A stretch of 64,000 nt of DNA, taken from positions 1-64,000 of the forward strand of contig CAMSQM010000013.1 of the NCBI GenBank assembly GCA_947062675.1. The letters are read 5' to 3'. The translations under genes and the position numbers were made by a program. Shown piece after piece: positions 26,712 through 37,122 of the stretch. Under the pieces are notes generated by a model. The model had not been told where the DNA came from and did not search any database. It saw only the letters and a program-made list of their open reading frames with translations. Numbering within the stretch: position 1 is the stretch's first letter; the number at the start of each line of letters is the position of its first letter. The DNA comes from an uncultured Roseburia sp. (lineage in GTDB: Bacteria; Bacillota; Clostridia; Lachnospirales; Lachnospiraceae).

Positions 26712-27719
26712 TCATCCACCCGCTTTTTCCAGCATTTCGTTCATCAGCAGGTACAGGTTGGCGCGGACGTCTGCTTTCAGAACGATGGAGATCAGCTCTT
26801 CCCCGGAAGCTTTCCTGGAGTAGAGAGCCAGGCAGTAGCCGGCATCGTTGGTTGTTCCGGTCTTGCCTCCTATGATCTCGATTCCGTCCGGCGCTTCCGC
26901 CTGACCGTTTATGTAAAGATTGGTATTTTCCCAGGTTTTCTGCACTGCCGCTCCCGCCGCGTCCCGATAGCTGGCGGTATAGGCATCCATATGGATCGCA
27001 TCGACAAAAGTCTCATATTTCACTGCCGCGGCAAGCATAAGATACAGATCGTATACCGAGGTATAATGTTCCGGATCCGGCAGTCCGTTCGGATTGACGA
27101 AATGCGACTGCGTGGCGCCCAGCATTGCCGCCTCCCGGTTCATCAGTTCTGCAAATGCCTCCACGCTGCCGGAGATATGTTCCGCAATCACAATGGCAGC
27201 GTCATTGCCGCTGCGCAGCAGCATACCGTAAAACAAATCCCTGATTCTTAATACATCTCCCTCTTTCAGCCCGCACACAGAAGAATCCGCGGCCTGATCG
27301 GCCGCATTTCTGCTGACCGTTGTGGTGACGTCGAGATCCTCACAGTATTTCAGGGTCAGATAAGCTGTCAGAATCTTGGTGGTGCTGGCAGGATAAAGCT
27401 TTTTATAGATATTTTTTGCATATACAACGGAACGGCTGTTTAGATCAAACACTCCCGCCCCTTCCGCCACCTGCGCGTCAGTCTGTTCCGTGTTGATATC
27501 CGCAGCGTCAGCGACGCACAGCTGCTCCGCAAAATAAGGATGAACTGTGGTAGTCTCCGTCGCTGCGATGCCGGCGCTTCTGGTTGTGCGGTAAATATCA
27601 TACGGCTGCTCCAGGGAACCCGCATCCTTCCCGCACCCTGCCGCCGTCATACCGGTCAGAAGACACAGCGCACAGAAAAACCGCCACCTGCCGGGCGCCC
27701 TGACTCTTCTTTTTTTCAT
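26712..27719 (-). CDS. D-alanyl-D-alanine carboxypeptidase (PBP5/DacF family), putative lipoprotein
   Basis: SxxK STTK (LYPASTTKILTAYLT), SGN (RSGNDAA), KTG (GGKTGTTNDAG); lipobox-like TAAGC; start 27719. Confidence 0.92.
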   Translation of the reverse strand: MKKRRVRAPGRWRFFCALCLLTGMTAAGCGKDAGSLEQPYDIYRTTRSAGIAATETTTVHPYFAEQLCVADAADINTEQTDAQVAEGAGVFDLNSRSVVYAKNIYKKLYPASTTKILTAYLTLKYCEDLDVTTTVSRNAADQAADSSVCGLKEGDVLRIRDLFYGMLLRSGNDAAIVIAEHISGSVEAFAELMNREAAMLGATQSHFVNPNGLPDPEHYTSVYDLYLMLAAAVKYETFVDAIHMDAYTASYRDAAGAAVQKTWENTNLYINGQAEAPDGIEIIGGKTGTTNDAGYCLALYSRKASGEELISIVLKADVRANLYLLMNEMLEKAGG

Positions 27720-27729
27720 GTATTTCAAA

Positions 27730-28125
27730 TTATTTGTACATCTCACGCCACTCCAGATCTCCCCTGTCCAGTGATTTTATCAGAAGTTCCGCCGTCGCGA
27801 GATTCGTCGCCAGCGGGATATTGTGTGTGTCGCAGATCCTCACGACATTATTGACATCCGGCTCGTGTGATTTCGGAGTCAGCGGATCTCTCAAAAAAAT
27901 GACCAGATCAATCTCATTGTGCTCGATCTGGGCGCCAAGCTGCTGCGCCCCTCCAAGATGCCCCGCAAGATATTTATGAATATTTAAATTCGCGACCTCC
28001 TCGATCAGTCTGCCCGTGGTACCCGTCGCAAAAAGATCATTTTTGCTTAAAATTCCTCTGTAGGCGATACAGAAATTCTGCATCAGTTTCTTTTTGGAAT
28101 CATGTGCTATCAGTCCGATATTCAT
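27730..28125 (-). CDS. mgsA: Methylglyoxal synthase
   Basis: 131 aa; MNIGLIAHDSKKKLM...GTTGRLIEEV...GGAQQLGAQIEHNEIDLVIFLRDPLTPKSHEPD. Confidence 0.95.
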   Translation of the reverse strand: MNIGLIAHDSKKKLMQNFCIAYRGILSKNDLFATGTTGRLIEEVANLNIHKYLAGHLGGAQQLGAQIEHNEIDLVIFLRDPLTPKSHEPDVNNVVRICDTHNIPLATNLATAELLIKSLDRGDLEWREMYK

Positions 28126-28146
28126 GCTGTAAAACCCCCCTATAGT

Positions 28147-29250
28147 TTAATATTTTTTAGGCTGCAGGCCCACATTCAACACAAACCCGATACCTATATA
28201 TAAAGACCATAATGATGTAAGACCGTAACTGACAAACGGCAGCGTGACGCCGGTGCTGGGCAGCAGCCCGCTTGCCACACCAATGTTGACAACGCTCTGA
28301 AAACCGATCAGCGCTGCCATCCCGCAGGCGATCAGACGCCCTGCCATGTCTTTTGCCTTCCTGGCAATAAATATACACTCTGTTGTAATGAAAAGCAAGA
28401 GAATTATAATGACAGCTGTCCCGATAAAACCAAGCTCTTCCCCCGCCACAGCAAAGATAAAATCGTTCTGTGGCTCTAAAATAAAATTCCCGTTTTTCAC
28501 GGACGTGGAGTCCGTATTATTGAGACCCTTCCCCCATAGCTGGCCGGAGCCGATCGCCATAATTGAATTCTGCTGCTGATAGGCAATATCCGGGTAGTCG
28601 TCCGGATAGAGCCATGCCATAATCCTCCCGATCTGATACGGACGGATAAACGGCACTTTATCCTGAATAATCAGGGTCATCAGAATCAGAAAAGAAGGCA
28701 CACAGACCGCCAGCACGCCAACCACAACTTTATAATTTAAACCGGCCACAAACAGCAGCGACGCAAACACCAGCGCGGTGATAATCGTCATCGAGAGATT
28801 TGGCTGAATCACAATCAGCGCCAGCGGTATCCCGACAAGCACAAACGCGCCGGAAAGCACGCCCGCCGTGTTGACTTTTTCCTCATACTTCATAAAATAC
28901 CAGGCAAAAAACAGGATCATCAGAATCTTTACCAGCTCGGACGGCTGGAACCGGAATCCGCCGATCTCAAACCAGCGCTGCGCCCCTTTCGCATTATCGC
29001 CGGCAAACCGGACCAGAATCAGCATGGCATTCGAGAACAGATAGATCAGCCATGAAAATTTCAGGACAAAACTATAATCAATCACGGAAATAATCATCAT
29101 AATGATAAAACCGGAAACCACGCCGATAATCTGTTTTTTCTGGTCGCCGGGGCTGGCGCTGCCGACCAGCAGCACCCCGATAACGCTCAGCGCCACGACG
29201 TATATTATCAGTATCAGTTTGAAGTTCTTTAGTTTGTACTGCTTCAGCAT
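28147..29250 (-). CDS. rodA: RodA/FtsW SEDS glycosyltransferase
   Basis: 367 aa polytopic; QPNLSMTIITA..., GLLPSTGVTLPFVSYGLTSL. Confidence 0.93.
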   Translation of the reverse strand: MLKQYKLKNFKLILIIYVVALSVIGVLLVGSASPGDQKKQIIGVVSGFIIMMIISVIDYSFVLKFSWLIYLFSNAMLILVRFAGDNAKGAQRWFEIGGFRFQPSELVKILMILFFAWYFMKYEEKVNTAGVLSGAFVLVGIPLALIVIQPNLSMTIITALVFASLLFVAGLNYKVVVGVLAVCVPSFLILMTLIIQDKVPFIRPYQIGRIMAWLYPDDYPDIAYQQQNSIMAIGSGQLWGKGLNNTDSTSVKNGNFILEPQNDFIFAVAGEELGFIGTAVIIILLLFITTECIFIARKAKDMAGRLIACGMAALIGFQSVVNIGVASGLLPSTGVTLPFVSYGLTSLWSLYIGIGFVLNVGLQPKKY

Positions 29251-29269
29251 ATAATTCCAACCTCATCCT

Positions 29270-29512
29270 TTACGCTCTTTTCCTGTAATCCTTCAGCGTG
29301 ATCCGGACCTCCACATTTTCCGGTTCGATATCAACATATTTCGTGATCACGGACCCGATCTCCTGCCTTATGCTCTCCAGCGTCCCGTCATCCAGCTTCT
29401 GTTTTTCCGCGTCTATCATGAGCTTTAAACGCTCCTTTGCGATACTGCCCGAAGCCGCAGCCCCCGGCGCGCCAGTCTGGCTGTTTTTCTGTCTCCTGCT
29501 CCTGTGACACAT
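29270..29512 (-). CDS. minE: Cell division topological specificity factor MinE
   Basis: AKERLKLMIDAEKQKLDDGTLESIRQEIGSVITKYVDIEPENVEVRI. Confidence 0.93.
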   Translation of the reverse strand: MCHRSRRQKNSQTGAPGAAASGSIAKERLKLMIDAEKQKLDDGTLESIRQEIGSVITKYVDIEPENVEVRITLKDYRKRA

Positions 29513-29513
29513 A

Positions 29514-30314
29514 TCACACCAGCTTTCCGGCGGTATTCCGGAAGAAAATCTTCGCGAAAATACTTCTGCGCCTTATGTAATCAGGAATCGGTATTTCCTC
29601 CCCCGCAAGCCTCCCGGCAATGTTCTGGTAACACGCCTCGGAAATTGTGTGTTTTCCCATTACCGGCTCCCCATGGTTCTGGGAAATAATGATATTCTCA
29701 TCCTCCAGAATCACGCCGAGCAGCTTCGCGTCGAGCAGCTCGCAGATATCCGGAATATCCAGCATATCACCGTCCTTTACCATCTGCCTCCGGAAGCTGT
29801 TTACAATCAGGGACACCTCCTTTTTCTTCTTTTTTAAGAGCTGCAGCACACAGTCTGCATCGTGAATCGCCGCCACCTGCGGGGTCGTGATTACCACAAC
29901 GCGGTCCGCACCCGAGACGGCAAGCTGAAAACCGGTATCAATCCCGGCCGGACTGTCGATCAGCACAAAATCAAACTCCCTGCGCAGATCATTTAACAGA
30001 CGGTTCATCTGCTCCTCCTTCAGGGAAGGAACCGCATCCTTCGAGCACGAGGAGGGAATGATCCACAGATTCTGATAACGCCTGTCGCGTATCAGCGCCT
30101 GTTTCATCCGGCACTTTCCGGTGAGCACATCCACCAGATTGTACAGAATCCTGTTTTCCAGTCCCATTACAACGTCAAGATTTCTCAGGCCGATATCGGT
30201 ATCCACCAGTACCACCTTTTTATCCAACAGTGAAAGCCCTGCGCCGACGTTAGCCGTTGTCGTTGTCTTACCAACGCCGCCTTTTCCCGATGTAAAAGTG
30301 ATTACTTCACCCAT
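29514..30314 (-). CDS. minD: Septum site-determining protein MinD
   Basis: MGEVITFTSGKGGVGKTTTTANVGAGLSLLDKKVVLVDTDIGLRNLDVVMGLENRI. Confidence 0.97.
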   Translation of the reverse strand: MGEVITFTSGKGGVGKTTTTANVGAGLSLLDKKVVLVDTDIGLRNLDVVMGLENRILYNLVDVLTGKCRMKQALIRDRRYQNLWIIPSSCSKDAVPSLKEEQMNRLLNDLRREFDFVLIDSPAGIDTGFQLAVSGADRVVVITTPQVAAIHDADCVLQLLKKKKKEVSLIVNSFRRQMVKDGDMLDIPDICELLDAKLLGVILEDENIIISQNHGEPVMGKHTISEACYQNIAGRLAGEEIPIPDYIRRRSIFAKIFFRNTAGKLV

Positions 30315-30332
30315 GTTTCGGAAGCCTCCTGT

Positions 30333-31046
30333 TTATATAATATTGTAAAGCCCCTCCTTAAGCGGCTTTACCGTGATAAAACCTCCCCCGGAGACTGCAA
30401 GCCTGGCCAGGGGGGCCTTATTCCTTTTTGAAAAGAGCCCGCCGCGCTCTTTTTTCAGCGGCTCTCCGTAGATCCCGCCGATATTGTATTTCTCCGGGGC
30501 AAAGCAGAGCGCCGCGATAAAGGCCCCCTCCCTGCCGTCGATGCCCGCATATGCGCTGCCGGACAGTGTGCCGAGCACAATAATATCAGCCGCGGAAACG
30601 ACGCTGGCTCCCTTTGGCACATCCCCGATAATGATAATACTCTCATCTGTCTCCAGCCGCTCCCCGCTCTTTAAGTTCCCGTGATAGAAAGAACCGCTCT
30701 GCTTTCTGCCCGCGGCAGCTTTTGCGTGCTCGTCCATTTTCCGCCGGAGAGCCGCGTCGCGCAGCTCGTCATTTTCTATAATACACAGAATCCGCACCGT
30801 GGTCTCCGACATAATACAGTCCACAATCTGATACTTTTCCGCGTCGCTCAGTTCCCTTCCCTCAAACGAAACGGCAAATTCCGCATTTGAAAAGAATTTT
30901 TCAGACGCCCGGAATTTATTTAAAATTTCCCCGAGCAGAACCGGAAACTCCAGTTCCGGGTTTAAAACGAGCGTAATCCCGTTTTTACTGCTCTTGATGA
31001 TCACTGCCTGGCCCATCTCATAAACCATACCCTTTCGTAATTTCAT
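30333..31046 (-). CDS. minC: Septum site-determining protein MinC
   Basis: MinC C-terminal domain: SGERLETDESIIIIGDVPKGASVVSAADIIVLGTLSGSAYAG; adjacent to minD/minE. Confidence 0.93.
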   Translation of the reverse strand: MKLRKGMVYEMGQAVIIKSSKNGITLVLNPELEFPVLLGEILNKFRASEKFFSNAEFAVSFEGRELSDAEKYQIVDCIMSETTVRILCIIENDELRDAALRRKMDEHAKAAAGRKQSGSFYHGNLKSGERLETDESIIIIGDVPKGASVVSAADIIVLGTLSGSAYAGIDGREGAFIAALCFAPEKYNIGGIYGEPLKKERGGLFSKRNKAPLARLAVSGGGFITVKPLKEGLYNII

Positions 31047-31070
31047 CTGACCCGAAAAACATGCAGACGT

Positions 31071-33914
31071 TTAATCGTTAAATTCATTCGAGGAAGAATC
31101 AATGTCGGCCGCCTGTCCGCTCAGCAGTGCGCTGGTATCTCCCACTTTAAAATAGTAGGCAAGCACATTTTTGGAAAGCTCCGCCGCATTGTGGGATGTA
31201 TAGCCGAACGCGATCCTCGTCGCAATGGAAATCTGCGGGCTCTCATAGGGAGCGTAGCACACAAACAGCGCATGATTGGCTCTGTTTAAGTCCTGCTGTG
31301 CCGTTCCGGTCTTGCCCGCCGCGGCAACCGGGAAATCGCGAAACTCCGCGGTATTCTCCACAACCATCCGCATACCGGAATGGATGGCCGCCCAGCCCGC
31401 ATTATCCAGCGCATCAATGGTGTTGCGCACCTGCGGCTCAAAAGTCTGCACCACATTCCCCTCTGAATCCTCCACGCGGTTTAACAGTGTATATTTATAG
31501 ACCGTCCCTCCGTTGGCCACTGCCGTCACATAGCGCGCCAGCTGTACGGTGGTGTAACGGTTATTACTCTGACCAATCGCCGCCATAACAGGGAATTCAT
31601 CCGCCACCCTGGGCTCGCTCTCCTCGATCTCTATGCCGGTCGTCTCATTTAAGCCGAACTCTCCCGCATATTTCTGAATCTTCCCGATTCCTGCCCCGGC
31701 ATCATAACCTGTGCTGTAATTTCCCGTACTCAGACGGTAACCCACCTCGTAGAAAAAATAGTTGCAGGAATGGCGGATCGCCTCGGAGACATTAATATTG
31801 CCGTGCGTCGAGCCCGAGGAAAAAATCCAGCATTTCGGACGGTTATCGACATTTTCATACTGACCGTGATCAGTGATCTGCTCCGAAACCGTGATCACAT
31901 GCTCCGCAAGCCCGGCAGTCGAAGTCACCATTTTAAACGTGGATCCGGGCGCGGTACCCTGCTGGGTCGCATAATTGTACTGCGGCAGCGACTTATCCAC
32001 CTGCAGACTGTTGAAATATTCCGTATCCACGGTGTTGGCCAGCCGGTTGCTGTCGTATCCCGGATAGCTGACCAGGGCCAGCAGCTCACCCGTCCGCGTA
32101 TCCGTGACAACGCAGGAACCGGAACAGGGATCCAGCGCAAGCTGCGCCGGCGTGATCTCCAGATTTTTTATCTTTTCTTTCAGAAAGCTCTGTGCCGAAA
32201 CCGAGCCGCCCGAGAGCGCCGCAACCTCCTCCGCGTCATAGGGCAGCACCTCCTGATCATAAAGAATCATGCAGAGCTGTTTTCCGGTCACGGAACCGCC
32301 CCTGATCAGATAATTGTAAATAATTTTACAGAAATCGCGTTCTGTGGCGATATCCTCCAGTATATAGCTGCACAGCGCGTCATAGATCTCCGTTGAATCG
32401 GAATATTTTTCCTCAACCGTAAATTGTGTGATATCAATCCAGTTTCTGGAAACCGCATGGCTTAAGTAAGTCTGCGGGCTGATACTGCCCTGCTGCCATT
32501 CCTGGTACACCTCATCCCCGGTATCAATCATATCTTTGAGCAGAATCTTTTCTTTCTTCATCTGGTCAATAATGTAGGTAAAATAATCCTGATACTCATC
32601 CGAAAGATTTTTAAACTCTGTCAGAAGACTGCCGTTTAAGTAGCTGCCAAGCTCACTTTTCACACTGTTCCAGCGCGCGGAGAAAATCTGCCAGACTTCT
32701 TTCTCACTGGCGCTGGCTTCCTCCTCCCCGAACACACCGATATCTATCACATTATTGTCAATCAGCGCAAAATACACGTCCGAGATCGGAATCGGAATAT
32801 CCGACGCCCCGTTGTCAATATTGGAATAAACAATTCCGGCAATCTCCTGCTCCAGCAGATGGTACACGGCAACCTGCAGATCCCTGTCGATCGACAGATA
32901 GACGTTCTGCCCGGCCCTGGGTTCCTCGCGCTCGATCAGCTCCAGCACTTTGCCCAGATGATCCACATAAATTTTTTCATGCCCCTTGGTTCCCTTCAGC
33001 CCGGAATCCATATACTGCTCGATTCCGCCCTTTCCAATGATATCATTTAAAGTATAGCTCTCGTCCTCCGCCGAGAGACGGTTATACTCTTCCGTCGAAA
33101 TCTTTCCGGTATAGCCGATAATCGATGCAAAATAAACGCTGTCATTGTATTTGCGAATGGTATCGTCAATCACCTCCACCCCCTGGAGTTCAGAGGAGTG
33201 TTCGCTGATGTAAGCCATTGTTTCCTCGGAAACATTCGTCGCAATCGTTGTCACAATGTATTTCTGGAACGCATTCTGCGCCATGGCAAACCGCACGACC
33301 GAAATTTTATAGATCATCTCCCGGCCGTACTCGTCGCTGATGTCAAAACGCCCTTTACTGACGTACTCCATCACCTGATCTTCGCTGGCCTGGGACTTAT
33401 CGTACCCAAGCTTTTTATCATAACCCAGTTTGTCGTAGGAGGTCTCCCCGTAGACATCGGCAAGAAAGCGCTTTAACGACGCCCCTGTCACATTAAAATG
33501 ATAGGTCCCGTCCGCCTCAAGGCTGATTTTAAAATCGTTTAAAATCGTATCCCCGTTCTTCTCGAGCGCCGTGATAATCTGCGCAATCTCCGCATTTAAG
33601 GACTCGTTCTTTTTATCCGCGGAACTGTAAGTTCCGTTATCCTCGATCGTGATGGAATAAGCCAGCTCATTGTAAGCCAGCAGTTTCCCGTTTCTGTCAT
33701 AAATATTTCCGCGCGTGCTCCCCAGCGTCCGTTCCTTCACAATTCTTAACTTGTAATTATCCTGATATTCCTGTCCGTTTACGATCTGAAGATAAAAGAC
33801 GCGCCAGATCAGAATCCCGAACAGCGTGAACATGACAATCGCCGCCACCGTGAGCCGCGATTTCACAAATAGACGGAGCCCTTCCCTGATATTTTCAAAC
33901 AAACTTGCCTGCAC
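31071..33914 (-). CDS. mrdA: Class B penicillin-binding protein 2 (elongasome transpeptidase), long form
   Basis: 947 aa; SxxK PGSTFKM, SCN RHSCNYFF, KTG AAGKTGTAQQD; N-terminal TM and dimerisation domain. Confidence 0.93.
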   Translation of the reverse strand: MQASLFENIREGLRLFVKSRLTVAAIVMFTLFGILIWRVFYLQIVNGQEYQDNYKLRIVKERTLGSTRGNIYDRNGKLLAYNELAYSITIEDNGTYSSADKKNESLNAEIAQIITALEKNGDTILNDFKISLEADGTYHFNVTGASLKRFLADVYGETSYDKLGYDKKLGYDKSQASEDQVMEYVSKGRFDISDEYGREMIYKISVVRFAMAQNAFQKYIVTTIATNVSEETMAYISEHSSELQGVEVIDDTIRKYNDSVYFASIIGYTGKISTEEYNRLSAEDESYTLNDIIGKGGIEQYMDSGLKGTKGHEKIYVDHLGKVLELIEREEPRAGQNVYLSIDRDLQVAVYHLLEQEIAGIVYSNIDNGASDIPIPISDVYFALIDNNVIDIGVFGEEEASASEKEVWQIFSARWNSVKSELGSYLNGSLLTEFKNLSDEYQDYFTYIIDQMKKEKILLKDMIDTGDEVYQEWQQGSISPQTYLSHAVSRNWIDITQFTVEEKYSDSTEIYDALCSYILEDIATERDFCKIIYNYLIRGGSVTGKQLCMILYDQEVLPYDAEEVAALSGGSVSAQSFLKEKIKNLEITPAQLALDPCSGSCVVTDTRTGELLALVSYPGYDSNRLANTVDTEYFNSLQVDKSLPQYNYATQQGTAPGSTFKMVTSTAGLAEHVITVSEQITDHGQYENVDNRPKCWIFSSGSTHGNINVSEAIRHSCNYFFYEVGYRLSTGNYSTGYDAGAGIGKIQKYAGEFGLNETTGIEIEESEPRVADEFPVMAAIGQSNNRYTTVQLARYVTAVANGGTVYKYTLLNRVEDSEGNVVQTFEPQVRNTIDALDNAGWAAIHSGMRMVVENTAEFRDFPVAAAGKTGTAQQDLNRANHALFVCYAPYESPQISIATRIAFGYTSHNAAELSKNVLAYYFKVGDTSALLSGQAADIDSSSNEFND

Positions 33915-34434
33915 TCCTTTTTTCGACTGCTTCGAGCCGCTGGTTGATTTTTAATACAATCACGTACAAAAAAATTGTCACAACCATGGTATATACCAGC
34001 TCAGGCAGCATTAAATGTAAAAAATAGTAGTTAAGGTTATACCTGTTTCGAAACAGAAACATAAAAAAGTAGATAAACAGGTTCACCGCAAGGTCACTTC
34101 CGGCGATCAGCAGAAGCGGAAGCTTGATATCCTCCGGATAAAAACGCTTCCGGAAAAAGCCGTTGATATAACCGGCATACATGTACAGCAGCGCATAAAT
34201 CCCCGGAGCACTCCCGCTGAAAATATCCAGAATCAGGCCGCAGAAAAATCCGGTAAAAAGTCCTTCTTTTCTTCCGCGCATAAATCCGAACGCCGATGCG
34301 ACAATAATCAGCAGATTCGGGGCGATCGACGCGAAAGCCAGTCGCTGGAACAGCGTCGTCTGCAGCAGATAACAGACGACAATGACCGCAAAAACTGTTA
34401 ATTTTCTTCTCATACGAACCTCCGGCCAGCGCAC
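33895..34434 (-). CDS. mreD: Rod shape-determining protein MreD
   Basis: 179 aa polytopic protein between mreC and PBP2; ASAFGFMRGRKEGLFTGFFCGLILDIFSG. Confidence 0.92.
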   Translation of the reverse strand: MRWPEVRMRRKLTVFAVIVVCYLLQTTLFQRLAFASIAPNLLIIVASAFGFMRGRKEGLFTGFFCGLILDIFSGSAPGIYALLYMYAGYINGFFRKRFYPEDIKLPLLLIAGSDLAVNLFIYFFMFLFRNRYNLNYYFLHLMLPELVYTMVVTIFLYVIVLKINQRLEAVEKRSAGKFV

Positions 34435-35291
34435 TAGTCTTCCGCTGTCTGCTTTTTATTTAATATCACCAGAACCTCTTCGATATGTTCAAAGTCAACC
34501 GCAGGCGTAATCGTTCCCGATTTTGTCAGGTTATTGGAATCCATCTTAAGACTCGCGACATAACCGATTAAGATTCCCTGCTGGTAGCGGTCCGAAATGT
34601 AGGAAGTCACCACGGTATCCCCCACACGCACCTCGTCATCCCCGTCGCTTAAATCGGAAAAGTCGATAACCATATTCTCGTTCATATTCTCAAGGCTCCC
34701 GCTTACCACCAGGTTATCCGAAGTGGAAGTGACCATGCCGCTCACCTTGTTCATATCGTTGATAATCGTCGAAACCCTCGCATAATTAGGACCGACATCC
34801 GTGACTATCCCGACAAGACCGCTGCCCGCGATCACATTCATATCAGCCTCAATACCGTCCTCGGAACCTTTATCGATCGTGAAGCTGGAAAACCAGTTTC
34901 CTCCGTTCCTGCCGATCACATTCGCCGCCACCTTCTCGTAGCTCGGATATTTCTGGTCGAGCTCAAGCAGTTCCCGCAGATTATCCAGCTCATACTGCTC
35001 TAATTTGATCGTGTTGAGCTCTGTTGTCAGAGCATCCACCTGCTGCCGGAGCTGCTCGTTTTCCACCATGACATCCGCGAGATTTTTCAGGCTCTCCGCC
35101 TTCCCTGTCAGAAATGTTCCAACCGTATTAATCCCGCGCTGCATCGGAATAAAGATATATCCGGCGACCGCATTTAACGGCCCGCCGGAGATATTCAGCG
35201 TAAATCCGAGCAGCATGCCCGCAATACAGATTCCTGTCATAATCATTAGTATATATCTGGCCGGAAGGACAAATTTTGATTTTCGTTTCAT
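34434..35291 (-). CDS. mreC: Rod shape-determining protein MreC
   Basis: 285 aa; TM, coiled coil, VIGRNGGNWFSSFTIDKGSEDGIEADMNVIAGSGLVGIVTDV. Confidence 0.95.
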   Translation of the reverse strand: MKRKSKFVLPARYILMIMTGICIAGMLLGFTLNISGGPLNAVAGYIFIPMQRGINTVGTFLTGKAESLKNLADVMVENEQLRQQVDALTTELNTIKLEQYELDNLRELLELDQKYPSYEKVAANVIGRNGGNWFSSFTIDKGSEDGIEADMNVIAGSGLVGIVTDVGPNYARVSTIINDMNKVSGMVTSTSDNLVVSGSLENMNENMVIDFSDLSDGDDEVRVGDTVVTSYISDRYQQGILIGYVASLKMDSNNLTKSGTITPAVDFEHIEEVLVILNKKQTAED

Positions 35292-35308
35292 AGATTTCCT
35301 CGATTGCT

Positions 35309-36325
35309 CTAAATCAGGATCTTGCTCTTCATGCTGAAGGCCAGATGCTTATATTTGCTGTCCGAGACGATCTTCACCAGCCCGCGAACCACGCACTCAT
35401 CCGGCTCTTCGCAGGTATTAATCCGCATTCCGGTGATCTGGTTAAAGAGCTGATCGAGATCGTGGATCTGGGAACTTCCCCCTGTGATATAGATACCGGA
35501 ATGAATAATGTCCCGCGCCAGCTCAGGCGGGGTCTTCTCCAGAATCATTTTGATGGAGTTGCAGATACTGTTTAAATTATCCTTGATCGCCTCGTAGACC
35601 ACGCCCCCCGACATCTCCATCTCGATCGGCAGACCGCTCACCACATCGCGGCCGACGACGATCATCTTATCCTCATTGCCCGGTATCCCGCTGCCAAGCT
35701 GCTCCTTCATACTCTGAGCGGTTTTCTGGCCGATCACCAGGTTATAATTGCGCTTCACATGCGTGATAATCGATTCGTCGATCTTATTTCCGCCGGAGTG
35801 CAGCAGAACGCTTAACACCAGCCCTCCAAGCGAAATCACAGAGATCTCGGTGGTGTCCGCGCCGATATCGACAATCATGATCCCGGTAGGTTCGTTGACA
35901 TCAAGACCGAGCCCCACCGCGTCCGCAATCGGCTTCTCACACAGAAGAACACTTTTCGGCTTCAGCTTACTCCGGAAGAACATATCAAAAAAAGCCTTCT
36001 TCTCCACCTCGGTAATGTCCGTAGGCACTGCGACGATAAATTCAGCGCCGCGGAGTCTGCCTTTCGCGTTCTTTTCCAGATAAAGCTGAAGCATGGCCTG
36101 CAGGTTATTAAAATCCGCAATGACGCCGCCAACCACCGGAAATGTGACCTGAATCGCCTCAGGGGCTTTCTCATACATGGCATAAGCCGCGTCCCCGCAG
36201 GCGTAGATCTGGTTCTTGTTGACCAGTGCGATTGTATTTTTCTCGTTTAATATTTTGTTGGTAACCTTGCTGTAGATTTTCATGTTGCAGGTTCCAAGGT
36301 CTATACCATACACATTATTCGTCAT
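35309..36325 (-). CDS. mreB: MreB-like actin-family rod shape protein
   Basis: MTNNVYGIDLGTCNMKIYSKV...; ATP-binding motifs GIMIVDIGADTTEISVISLGG and GIYITGGSSQIHDLDQL. True start 36325, overlapping the radC 3' end. Confidence 0.9.
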   Translation of the reverse strand: MTNNVYGIDLGTCNMKIYSKVTNKILNEKNTIALVNKNQIYACGDAAYAMYEKAPEAIQVTFPVVGGVIADFNNLQAMLQLYLEKNAKGRLRGAEFIVAVPTDITEVEKKAFFDMFFRSKLKPKSVLLCEKPIADAVGLGLDVNEPTGIMIVDIGADTTEISVISLGGLVLSVLLHSGGNKIDESIITHVKRNYNLVIGQKTAQSMKEQLGSGIPGNEDKMIVVGRDVVSGLPIEMEMSGGVVYEAIKDNLNSICNSIKMILEKTPPELARDIIHSGIYITGGSSQIHDLDQLFNQITGMRINTCEEPDECVVRGLVKIVSDSKYKHLAFSMKSKILI

Positions 36326-37052
36326 TGTTCTCTCCCTTTCGGCTTTTCTCTCCGTGATTTTGTGAAAGCTTACCGTGTTCCCTGTAGCTGTAGTAGGAAT
36401 TGTCGCCGATAATAATATGATCTGCAAGCGGGATCCCGAGAAGTCTGCCGCACAATGCGACGCGCTCCGTCGCCCTGTCATCCTCCCCGGACGGCACCGG
36501 AGCACCGCTTGGATGATTGTGGAGCAGTATGATATGGACTGCCCGGCACTGAAGTGCTGTCAGAAAAACCTCCCGCGGTTCCACTAACGCAGTGTTCACG
36601 CTCCCGACTGACAGCAGCAGATCCCCCAGAAGCCTGCACCCGGAATCAAACATGGCCAGCATCAGGTTCTCGCGATGCTCATGCCGCATCTGCTCCATAT
36701 AGTAACCGGCAACAGACCCGGCATCCGTCATACAGACTCCGTCCGCATAGCGCGCCTCCGCAATCCTCCTTGACAGTTCCGCGACACATTTGAGCTGGAT
36801 CGCCTTTACCGGACCGATTCCCCGGATCCTGCACATATCCTCCCGGGAGATCCCATAGAGATTTAAAAGATTCCTGTTTCCGGTATTTAAGAACTCCTGC
36901 GCGATGTCAACGGACTTTCTGCCGCTGGTACCCGAGCGGATAATCACTGCGAGCAGCTCCGCGTCGCTCAGCGCCGACGGGCCGTATTTCCTGAACTTCT
37001 CATAAGGACGCTCGGAATCCGGCAGTTCTTTGATGGTAAAATGTTTCGTCAT
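36315..37052 (-). CDS. radC: RadC family (JAB/MPN domain) protein
   Basis: 245 aa; HNHPSGAPVPSGEDDRATERVALCGRLLGIPLADHIIIGDNSYYSYRE. Confidence 0.95.
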   Translation of the reverse strand: MTKHFTIKELPDSERPYEKFRKYGPSALSDAELLAVIIRSGTSGRKSVDIAQEFLNTGNRNLLNLYGISREDMCRIRGIGPVKAIQLKCVAELSRRIAEARYADGVCMTDAGSVAGYYMEQMRHEHRENLMLAMFDSGCRLLGDLLLSVGSVNTALVEPREVFLTALQCRAVHIILLHNHPSGAPVPSGEDDRATERVALCGRLLGIPLADHIIIGDNSYYSYREHGKLSQNHGEKSRKGENNDE

Positions 37053-37122
37053 AAACGCTTCCTTTCACTCTCCCGGGAAGCTGTACTACCGTAAAAACAT
37101 GATTCATTCTATTTTACCACAA

